5,918 nt of DNA from Acidimicrobiaceae bacterium (GTDB lineage: Bacteria; Actinomycetota; Acidimicrobiia; Acidimicrobiales; UBA8190), in assembly GCA_003131945.1 (NCBI GenBank), contig PKWD01000171.1, positions 29,356-35,273 on the forward strand, written 5' to 3'. Below the pieces are notes generated by a model. The model saw only the letters and a program-made list of their open reading frames with translations. It was not told the origin of the DNA and did not search any database. The position numbers and the translations under genes are program-made. How positions within the stretch are numbered: position 1 is the first letter of the stretch; each line of letters starts with the position of its first letter. Shown here piece after piece: positions 1-5,488 of this stretch.

Positions 1-303
1 GATCTCGACGTAGCCAATACCGTTGAGCAGCGTCGCGATGGGTAAGAGAATCTCCGAGGCGTTCGGAGCGTAGCGTGCAATGGCGAAGTGCATCAACAGA
101 GAAATCAAGACAATGCCAGCGAGGAAGACAAGAAACCTCGGGGGCATCTTTCCCTGTGCGCCCAGGGAGGCCAAGACGTAAAAGGCGGTCGTTATGAACC
201 ACGCCAACGCCATAAGGCCCAGCTCGGTATAGCGGCGATTTCGTTTGCTATCAGGCGCGAAGATCGCTGGTTGAGGTGCGTCACGGTTGGCGTGTCTCGG
301 CAC
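1..303 (-). CDS. rodA: FtsW/RodA/SpoVE-family peptidoglycan glycosyltransferase, N-terminal part (cut by window edge)
   Basis: This is the first 101 codons of a SEDS-family membrane protein. The family polymerises lipid II glycan strands at the plasma membrane during elongation or division. Seen: a charged cytoplasmic tail (residues 1-27, with RNRRYTE at 21-27), TM1 at about 28-48, TM2 at about 56-76, and the start of TM3 with APNASEILLPIATLLNGIGY at 79-98. From family knowledge, the RR-x-x-EL entry to TM1 and the (R)xAPxAxxxLLPxxxxLNGxG stretch are typical of actinobacterial RodA/FtsW N-termini. The GTG at 303-301 is the first possible start, because an in-frame TGA lies two codons upstream. 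It has no Shine-Dalgarno sequence, but a TACTCT -10-like box sits 6 nt before it, so a leaderless mRNA is likely. A later in-frame ATG at 213-211 would remove the whole tail and enter TM1, so it is less likely. The catalytic loops lie outside the window, so RodA versus FtsW cannot be settled; the rodA symbol rests on resemblance of the N-terminus. Confidence 0.8.
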   Translation of the reverse strand, partial: MPRHANRDAPQPAIFAPDSKRNRRYTELGLMALAWFITTAFYVLASLGAQGKMPPRFLVFLAGIVLISLLMHFAIARYAPNASEILLPIATLLNGIGYVEI

Positions 304-309
304 GTTTCA

Positions 310-315
310 AGAGTA
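310..315 (-). promoter_or_regulatory. -10-like element for the RodA/FtsW gene (leaderless)
   Basis: TACTCT (TANNNT class) on the minus strand is followed by exactly 6 nt and then the GTG start at 303. The transcription start would therefore fall on or next to the start codon. No convincing -35 box is visible at 16-18 bp. The placement is typical of leaderless actinobacterial genes and fits the absence of a Shine-Dalgarno sequence. Confidence 0.4.
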
Positions 316-319
316 GTCG

Positions 320-325
320 TACGAT
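320..325 (+). promoter_or_regulatory. Possible -10 element for ppk1
   Basis: TACGAT (TANNNT class) is the only such box in the 34-bp gap facing ppk1. It predicts a transcription start near 332, which gives a 5' UTR of about 6 nt for the TTG at 338 or about 33 nt for the alternative TTG at 365. No good -35 match is seen at 16-18 bp (around 297-302). It lies only 4 bp from the -10 box proposed for the opposite gene, so the two promoters would overlap. Confidence 0.25.
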
Positions 326-337
326 GGAGACAAGCAC

Positions 338-2434
338 TTGACTCTGCAGAGGGAACCCGTTGTCTTGAGTACAGATCTGTCGTCGTTTGGACCAGAGAGG
401 TTCGCCAGTCGCGAGATGTCACGACTGGAGTTTGGCGCTCGACTCTTGGACTTGAGCGACGACCAAAAGTTGCCCATCCTCGAGCGGTGCAAATTCGTCG
501 CAATCTTCGCCGACATGGTGGATGAGTTCTTTCAAGTTCGTGTGGTGAGCATTGAGGACAAGGTGGCCGCCGGTGTGCAAACGCCCTCCGTCGACGGCGT
601 TCGGCCCCGTCAGCAACTCGCCGAGATTCGAGAGCGGGTACTGGAACTTACTGAGCGACTAGATCGTCTCATGCTCGATTCGATACTGCCCGAGCTCGCC
701 GCCAGTGGCATCGCGATCGTGCCGTACGGCGATCTCGACTTCGAGGCGAAAGAGCGCCTCGCGAAGTACTTTGATGAGAACGTCTACCCGGTTCTCACGC
801 CGCTGGCCGTCGATCCCGGTCACCCTTTTCCGATGATCTCGAATCTCTCGCTCAACATCGCGGTCTCGGTGCGCGACGAGTCAACCGACGATGAACGCAG
901 CGCCAGGGTGAAAGTCCCAAACTCGCTCCCGCGATTTTTAGAGGCCGGACCCAATACCTGGTGTCTCCTAGAAGACCTCATCATCGCTCATCTCGGTCGA
1001 CTTTTCCCCGGTATGAGCATTGGTCAGGCCGATCTCTTTCGTGTGACGCGCAACGCGGACTTGACGCTGGAAGAGGACGAGGCCGACGATCTGTTGGTGG
1101 CTCTAGAGGTGGAGCTTCGCCGGCGTCGCTTCGGCAAAGCGCTGCGCGTGGAGATCCAACGCGGGATGTCCGAGGAGTTCCTCAAGCTCCTCGTCGACCA
1201 GCTCGAACTCGACCCCTCGAACGTGTACGTGAACGACGCCATGCTCGGTCTCAGTGACCTGTGGAACCTTTACGAGATTGATCGGCCCGATTTAAAGGGC
1301 GAGAGTTGGTCGCCGCGCACGCCCAAACGTCTTCTCGACGGAGAGCACGTGGGTGACGTCCTGGCCGCGATTCGTGAGGGCGACATTTTGCTGCACCACC
1401 CCTACGACTCCTTCACGGACTCGGTGGAACCCTTCACCGCCCAAGCGGCGCTGGACCCCAAGGTCGTGGGGATCAAACAGGCGCTCTATCGAACGTCGGG
1501 CGACTCTCCGATTGTCGCCTCGCTAATCCACGCGGCCGAGCGCGGCAAGCAGGTGGTCGCCTTGGTGGAACTGAAGGCTCGTTTCGACGAAGCGGCCAAT
1601 ATTGAGTGGGCCAAAGCGTTAGAAGATGCGGGAGTCCACGTGGTCTATGGCATCGTCGGACTCAAGACGCACTGTAAAATCACCCTGGTCTTGCGATCCG
1701 AAGGCGACACCACCGTGCGCTACGTGCACATCGGCACCGGCAACTACAACGATAAGACCGCCCGGGTCTACGAGGATTTTGGCCTCTTGACCAGTGATCC
1801 GGCCATCGCCCACGACGTGGGCGAGCTCTTTAACTTCCTCACGGGGTTTGCGAGAATTGGCAACTACGAGAAACTGATCGTCAGCCCCCTGTCCACTCGA
1901 ACGCGTGTCGTCGAGTTAATCAACGCCCAACGTGATCGCGGAGCCCTCGGCAAGATCGCCATCAAGGTCAACGGCCTAACGGACCCCGCGATCATTGACG
2001 CGCTCTACGAAGCCAGTGGCGCGGGCGTTGAGGTACGCCTGGTCGTGCGGACTCTGTGTTGTCTTCGTCCGGGTGTGGCCGGAATGTCCGAGAACATCAA
2101 GGTTCACTCGGTGGTGGGCGAATTCCTCGAGCATTCGCGTATCTTCATCTTTGGTCGTGAGGGCGATCCGGACTCTTCGATCTACATCGGATCGGCCGAT
2201 CTGATGGAGCGAAACCTCGATCGACGAGTCGAGGTGATGGTGCCCATCGAAGACGCTTCGCTCCAAGGTGAGCTGCGCGAGGCCTTTGAGATCACGTGGC
2301 GTGACGACCTCTTCACCTGGGTATTGGGCACCGACCGACGTTGGCGTCGACTTCAACCCGTCAATAACCTCTCGGCGCAGTGGGAGTTCAAACGTCTCAC
2401 GATGGATCGTTCCCGCTCGCTTTCGCAGGTGTGA
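338..2434 (+). CDS. ppk1: Polyphosphate kinase (Ppk1)
   Basis: Ppk1 reversibly polymerises the gamma-phosphate of ATP into inorganic polyphosphate (EC 2.7.4.1) through a phosphohistidine intermediate. It is usually a membrane-associated oligomer. The 698 residues match the family's usual length of about 690. Seen: the N-terminal region (RFASREMSRLEF at 21-32, AIFADMVDEFFQVRV at 55-69), the head region with HPFPMISNLSLNIAVSV (162-178), and two PLD-like catalytic domains. Key residues keep constant offsets from the E. coli numbering: R385, R415 in KARFDE, H445 in GLKTHCK (the phosphorylated His), H464 in YVHIGTGNYN, Y478, and H599 in FLEHSRI; NLDRRVE lies at 626-632. An in-frame TAG at 314 limits the start. 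TTG 338 has GGAGA 7 nt upstream (326-330). TTG 365 has GAGGG at 349-353, 11 nt upstream, and is a credible alternative that shortens the protein by 9 residues. The 3' end overlaps the convergent membrane-protein gene by 38 bp. Confidence 0.97.
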   Translation: MTLQREPVVLSTDLSSFGPERFASREMSRLEFGARLLDLSDDQKLPILERCKFVAIFADMVDEFFQVRVVSIEDKVAAGVQTPSVDGVRPRQQLAEIRERVLELTERLDRLMLDSILPELAASGIAIVPYGDLDFEAKERLAKYFDENVYPVLTPLAVDPGHPFPMISNLSLNIAVSVRDESTDDERSARVKVPNSLPRFLEAGPNTWCLLEDLIIAHLGRLFPGMSIGQADLFRVTRNADLTLEEDEADDLLVALEVELRRRRFGKALRVEIQRGMSEEFLKLLVDQLELDPSNVYVNDAMLGLSDLWNLYEIDRPDLKGESWSPRTPKRLLDGEHVGDVLAAIREGDILLHHPYDSFTDSVEPFTAQAALDPKVVGIKQALYRTSGDSPIVASLIHAAERGKQVVALVELKARFDEAANIEWAKALEDAGVHVVYGIVGLKTHCKITLVLRSEGDTTVRYVHIGTGNYNDKTARVYEDFGLLTSDPAIAHDVGELFNFLTGFARIGNYEKLIVSPLSTRTRVVELINAQRDRGALGKIAIKVNGLTDPAIIDALYEASGAGVEVRLVVRTLCCLRPGVAGMSENIKVHSVVGEFLEHSRIFIFGREGDPDSSIYIGSADLMERNLDRRVEVMVPIEDASLQGELREAFEITWRDDLFTWVLGTDRRWRRLQPVNNLSAQWEFKRLTMDRSRSLSQV

Positions 2435-3449
2435 TCTCGGTGGGCCGGCGCCACTGCCAGCTGGCGTAAGCCACCCCGCCGAGGGGAATGGGTATCCAGA
2501 AGTTCACGAGGCGATAGGCGAGCACCGCCAAAATGGCTTGGCTATGTGGTACGCCAAAGCCCACCAGTGAAAAGATGAGCACGCCCTCAACCACGCCCAG
2601 GCCGGCGGGCGTCAGGGGAATCGCGGCGAGTACGTTCGCGAGGCCGTAGGCGACCAGTAGGTCGATCGGCGACACCACCGCGCCAAAGGACCAGAGAAAG
2701 ACCCAGAGACAAGTGGCGTCCAAGAGCCAGTTGAGGGTGGCCCAGGTAAAAGCCCACCACAGGGTGCGCCGATTGGCGATGAGCAGCGTGATGCGATCGG
2801 CGACCGTGGTCAAGAGTGCGGTGATTCGATCGGGGTTGAGTGAGGGGACGTGACGGGCCACGGCTCGCAGCCACGCGTCGGCGTGGCGCTGGCCGCGGGT
2901 GATCAAGAGAATGGTGCCAAAGAACGCCATGAGCAAAAAGACGCCGGCCAAGGCGGCAAAACCGTAGGCCGGATCGAACCCGTTGAGGGGAATGGAAATG
3001 ACCAGGGCTATCCAGAAAATGACGTTCAACACCACCGCCGAGCCCGCGCCCTGGGCGGCCAGGCCAAAGGCGTTGGTCACCTTGGGCACGCCCAATTCGT
3101 TGAAGAGCCGATAGGAAAAAGCCCCCGCGGGAGCCGTGCCTCCGGGAACGACGTGACTGATCGCCAGCGCGGCCATATTCACGCGAAAGGTGTTGAAACG
3201 ACTGGGCGCGTAGGGATACATCACGGTGCGCGTCAGCTCGACGTAGGCGAGGATCGCACTGACTTCGAGTGCGACGCCGATCGCGACCAAGACGGGGTTC
3301 ACCGAGGCGAGTAAGGGCAGCGAGTGGCGCGCCGATCCAAACTGGGGCAAGACCAGATACTCCAAGACGAAAATCAGCGAGCCAAAGCTGAGGATCAAGC
3401 GGATCTCACGCGGTAGTGCGAAGCGCTTCTGGGGGGCGACGTCGGGCAT
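2397..3449 (-). CDS. Lysylphosphatidylglycerol-synthase TM-region family (UPF0104, YbhN-like) membrane protein
   Basis: This is an integral membrane protein of the LPG_synthase_TM/UPF0104 group, made of the TM part alone without the soluble lysyl-transferase domain of MprF. Numbering from the ATG at 3449 (350 aa), hydrophobic segments lie at about 17-36, 48-72, 128-153, 162-185, 229-255, 260-278, 286-298 and 304-328. Family hallmarks seen are VPGGTAPAGAFSYRLF (101-116) and PLTPAGLGVVEGVL (278-291). Members are proposed to flip or handle lipids or glycolipids, but the substrate here is unknown. ATG 3449 is preferred because GAGGA lies 5 nt upstream. A GTG at 3470 is in frame and would add 7 residues, but it has a poorer site. 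The gene is divergent from the polyprenol-P-mannose synthase, and its last 38 bp overlap the 3' end of ppk1. The C-terminal tail after the last helix is short and hydrophilic. The family call is firm; the biochemical role is not. Confidence 0.88.
   Translation of the reverse strand: MPDVAPQKRFALPREIRLILSFGSLIFVLEYLVLPQFGSARHSLPLLASVNPVLVAIGVALEVSAILAYVELTRTVMYPYAPSRFNTFRVNMAALAISHVVPGGTAPAGAFSYRLFNELGVPKVTNAFGLAAQGAGSAVVLNVIFWIALVISIPLNGFDPAYGFAALAGVFLLMAFFGTILLITRGQRHADAWLRAVARHVPSLNPDRITALLTTVADRITLLIANRRTLWWAFTWATLNWLLDATCLWVFLWSFGAVVSPIDLLVAYGLANVLAAIPLTPAGLGVVEGVLIFSLVGFGVPHSQAILAVLAYRLVNFWIPIPLGGVAYASWQWRRPTEITPAKASGNDPS
2439..2475 (+). terminator. Stem-loop just after the ppk1 stop, possible weak terminator
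   Basis: The stem-loop begins 4 nt past the ppk1 TGA. GGTGGGC (2439-2445) pairs with GCCACC (2470-2475) with one bulged G. A 3x3 internal loop follows, then CGCCA (2449-2453) pairs with TGGCG (2462-2466) around an 8-nt loop. The structure contains the 10-bp palindrome GCCAGCTGGC (2456-2465). No U-tract follows, so it is not a classical intrinsic terminator. It also lies inside the coding sequence of the opposite gene, so chance or codon constraint could explain it. Confidence 0.25.
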
Positions 3450-3454
3450 AGGGT

Positions 3455-3459
3455 TCCTC
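3455..3459 (-). promoter_or_regulatory. Ribosome binding site deciding the start of the UPF0104 gene
   Basis: On the minus strand, GAGGA is followed by 5 nt (ACCCT) and then ATG at 3449. This favours the ATG over the in-frame GTG at 3470. It is the clearest Shine-Dalgarno sequence in the window. Confidence 0.6.
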
Positions 3460-3505
3460 AAGCGTGTCACGTTCTCACGCCCTCAAGGCGGAACACGACG
3501 GGCCA

Positions 3506-3534
3506 AGTCTAGGACAACTCGTAGAATTCTCCAA
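3506..3534 (-). promoter_or_regulatory. Candidate promoter of the UPF0104 membrane-protein gene
   Basis: On the minus strand, TTGGAG (3534-3529) and TAGACT (3511-3506) are separated by 17 bp, which is standard sigma-70-type geometry. The predicted start near 3499 gives a leader of about 50 nt that includes the GAGGA site. The -35 hexamer overlaps the first base of the opposite gene's start codon, and its spacer contains that gene's -10 box, so the two promoters occupy the same DNA. Confidence 0.4.
3522..3527 (+). promoter_or_regulatory. -10 element for a leaderless polyprenol-P-mannose synthase mRNA
   Basis: TAGAAT is followed by 6 nt and then the ATG at 3534, so transcription would begin at the A of the start codon. 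No Shine-Dalgarno sequence lies in the usual window before this ATG, which fits a leaderless mRNA. No TTGACA-like -35 is seen at 17 bp (3499-3504). The box overlaps the palindrome AGAATTCT (3523-3530). Confidence 0.45.
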
Positions 3535-4253
3535 TGCGCACGCTCGTGGTGCTTCCCACGTACAACGAAATTCTCAACGTGGAACCGATGCTGCGCACGT
3601 TGCGTGAGGTGGTGCCCGAGTGCTGGGTGCTCGTCGTTGACGACCACAGTCCCGACGGCACCGCGACCACGGCGCGCGCCGTTGGCGAGGAGTTGGGTCA
3701 GATTCAGGTGTTGGAGAGAAACGCCAAGAGTGGACTCGGCGGCGCCTATCGAGCGGGATTCGCGTGGGGGCTCGAACGTGGCTACGAGCACGTGGTCGAA
3801 ATTGACTGTGACTTTTCACATGATCCGCGGGCGCTGCCAGCCCTACTCGTCCAAGCGATGAAGTACGAGGTCGTCATTGGATCGCGCTACGTCAAAGGCG
3901 GTCACATTCCGCGCTGGACCTGGTCGCGACGCTTGCTCTCGCGCGGGGGCAATCAATACGCGTCGCTCGTGCTCGGATTGGGCGTGGCCGACTCTACCTC
4001 GGGCTATCGCGTCTACTCACGGAGCGCCTTGGAAAAAATGCACTTCGAGACCGTCTCTGCGGATGGGTACGGCTTTCAAATAGAGATGACGTATCGGGCA
4101 CGTCGCGGAGGCGCGACGATTATCGAAGTGCCCATCTCGTTCACCGATCGCCAACGAGGCGAGTCAAAGATGTCCAAGGCGATAGTCATCGAGGCGTTGG
4201 CCCTGGTGACCAAGTGGGCCCTCGAACGGCCGTTTCATCGACGCGTTCGTTAA
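3534..4253 (+). CDS. ppm1: Polyprenol monophosphomannose synthase (GT2, Dpm1/Ppm1-type)
   Basis: This GT2 enzyme transfers mannose from GDP-mannose to a polyprenyl phosphate at the inner face of the membrane. The product is the lipid-linked donor for protein O-mannosylation and for mannosylated glycolipids or lipoglycans in Actinomycetota. Seen in 239 residues: the nucleotide-binding start LPTYNEILN (7-15), VVDDHSPDGT (34-43), KSGLGGAYRAGF (65-76), the DxD metal site as DCDFSHDP (91-98), GSRYVKGG (116-123), DSTSGYRVY (153-161), and the C-terminal QRGESKM (207-213) typical of Dpm1 enzymes. No C-terminal TM helices are present, so this is the short soluble type, matching the synthase domain of mycobacterial Ppm1 without the Lnt-like domain. 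The ATG has no Shine-Dalgarno sequence but a well-placed -10 box. The TAA stop shares bases with the stop of menF on the other strand. Other Dpm1-like GT2 enzymes can use glucose or other sugars, so the donor is inferred from motif resemblance. Confidence 0.92.
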   Translation: MRTLVVLPTYNEILNVEPMLRTLREVVPECWVLVVDDHSPDGTATTARAVGEELGQIQVLERNAKSGLGGAYRAGFAWGLERGYEHVVEIDCDFSHDPRALPALLVQAMKYEVVIGSRYVKGGHIPRWTWSRRLLSRGGNQYASLVLGLGVADSTSGYRVYSRSALEKMHFETVSADGYGFQIEMTYRARRGGATIIEVPISFTDRQRGESKMSKAIVIEALALVTKWALERPFHRRVR

Positions 4254-5488
4254 ACGAGATCGACCAGGACCGTCGAAAGAACGACGGCGAGTTTGTTCTT
4301 CGTCTCTTCGCGCTCGGCGATGGGGTCTGACTCGCTGACGATGCCCGCGCCGGCCCACGCTTCGAACTCGCATCCCGCGAGCAAGACCCCGCGCAGCCCG
4401 ATCCACCATTCGCCGTCGCCCTCGGCGTCGATCCAACCGAGCGGACCGGCGAAATAGCCACGATCGCGCTGTTCGAGACGGCAGATCAGCTCGTAGGCGC
4501 TCTCTCGTGGAATGCCGCCGACGGCCGACGTTGGATGGAGCAGTCGCAAGACGTCGAGCGCGTTCAACGCGTCGGGGCCGTGACTTCGAGCGTTCACCCA
4601 GGTGCCGAGGTGCGCCACCGTGCGCAAGGTCACAATGGAGGGTTCGGCGTCGGCACTCACGTCGTCGTAGACGTTGGCGAGAACGCGAACGATCTCGTCG
4701 ACCACGACGGCGTGTTCGTGGAGATTCTTGGTACTGCCGAGCAACCACGTCTGGTAGTCATCTGGCGCGACGTTGGGGGGCAGGGCGATGGTGCCAGCGA
4801 GTGGGTTGCACTGGATCTCGTCGCCGTTACGTCGCACGAGCAGCTCGGGACTGGCTCCGACGAAGCGCCGCCCGTCAGCAGTCGGAAGGCTGTAGAGGGT
4901 GCAGATCGGTTCGCGCAGTCGGAGCCGCTGGGCGATCGCCGCCGGATCGATTGGTTCTGGTACTGATCCATAGACGGCGCGCGCCAGGACAACTTTGTCA
5001 ATCTCCTTTCGCCGAAGAATCTCTACCGCGAGTGCGACGTTGTGGGCGTACTCTTCGGGCGTGGGCTGATAGGTAAGGGATCGAAGGCTCTGGGTCTCTT
5101 GAGTGGGGACCGTGACCGACTCATAGAGATCACGCCATTCGTTCGACCCCTCGAGCGAACTCACCCACGTCTCGCCCGATCTCATCTGGGTGACGCAGAA
5201 CTCTGGAATCTGGAGTTCACCAGGGGCGTTACGGTCAAAGGGCAACGCCGCAAAGGCCACGACGCCCGTTCCCGGGGGGCCATCATCGCCGTGCAGTTCG
5301 TGGCGGCGAAGTGCGGTCATCGCGTTCGTCGGCGCACCGAGCCCGCTCGACAGGGGCACCTGGTCGACCAACCGGCCAAAGCCAACGCGCAGAACATCGG
5401 GAGTTTCGACGAGCCACCCGTCACGTGCGCCGAGAGTTCGAAGAGTGTCCGCTCTCAGCGGAGCGATGGCGGTGCGTAGAAACTTCAC
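4250..5488 (-). CDS. menF: Isochorismate synthase (MenF/EntC/DhbC family)
   Basis: Converts chorismate to isochorismate (EC 5.4.4.2), the committed step of the classical menaquinone pathway; it is cytosolic and Mg-dependent. Of 412 residues, the N-terminal part of about 135 is variable, with VVAFAALPFD (76-85) as a family mark. The chorismate-binding domain then carries KVVLAR with the probable catalytic base K165 (165-170), FVGASPELL (209-217), NPLAGTIA (228-235), KNLHEHAVVVDEI (254-266), HPTSAVGGIP (318-327), GYFAGPLGW (344-352), GDGE (357-360) and GAGIVSESDPIAERE (381-395). The whole is shorter than TrpE and lacks its features. Location directly after menG supports menaquinone rather than siderophore or salicylate synthesis. 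The start is GTG at 5488, overlapping the menG stop as GTGA, with GAGGG (5497-5493) 4 nt upstream, so translational coupling is likely. The usual HPTPAVGG motif has Ser for Pro at 321. The TAA stop overlaps that of the convergent mannose-transferase gene. Confidence 0.93.
   Translation of the reverse strand: MKFLRTAIAPLRADTLRTLGARDGWLVETPDVLRVGFGRLVDQVPLSSGLGAPTNAMTALRRHELHGDDGPPGTGVVAFAALPFDRNAPGELQIPEFCVTQMRSGETWVSSLEGSNEWRDLYESVTVPTQETQSLRSLTYQPTPEEYAHNVALAVEILRRKEIDKVVLARAVYGSVPEPIDPAAIAQRLRLREPICTLYSLPTADGRRFVGASPELLVRRNGDEIQCNPLAGTIALPPNVAPDDYQTWLLGSTKNLHEHAVVVDEIVRVLANVYDDVSADAEPSIVTLRTVAHLGTWVNARSHGPDALNALDVLRLLHPTSAVGGIPRESAYELICRLEQRDRGYFAGPLGWIDAEGDGEWWIGLRGVLLAGCEFEAWAGAGIVSESDPIAEREETKNKLAVVLSTVLVDLV

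Noticed and set aside
324..341. ATG at 324 as the ppk1 start
   Set aside because: It is in a different frame and meets a TGA after five codons.
192..503. Minus-strand open frame over the rodA/ppk1 gap
   Set aside because: It crosses the divergent promoter region and the conserved Ppk1 N-terminus in antisense, with low-complexity Arg/Ser/Thr content; not a gene.
88..525. Plus-strand open frame of 145 codons
   Set aside because: It runs antisense through the RodA/FtsW N-terminus and then overlaps the start of ppk1 in another frame. Its Arg-rich translation resembles no family and it lacks a ribosome binding site; it is a shadow frame.
1976..2356. Antisense frame of 126 codons within ppk1
   Set aside because: It lies wholly opposite the most conserved Ppk1 C-terminal region; the composition follows from the third-position GC of ppk1.
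2850..3314. Plus-strand frame of 154 codons within the membrane-protein gene
   Set aside because: The charged Gly/Arg/His-rich translation is what antisense to a hydrophobic TM protein gives. The minus-strand frame has clear family motifs.
3470..3470. GTG at 3470 as the start of the UPF0104 gene
   Set aside because: It is in frame but has a poor ribosome site, while ATG 3449 has GAGGA at 5 nt; kept only as an alternative.
4164..4748. Minus-strand Arg-rich frame of 194 codons
   Set aside because: It is the out-of-frame shadow of menF and of the end of the mannose-transferase gene, extremely rich in Arg, with no motif.
4250..5488. Anthranilate synthase component I (TrpE) or salicylate synthase for the menF gene
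   Set aside because: The length, the ALPFD-type N-terminal region and the neighbouring menG favour isochorismate synthase. Residue-level distinction from salicylate synthase is not absolute by eye.
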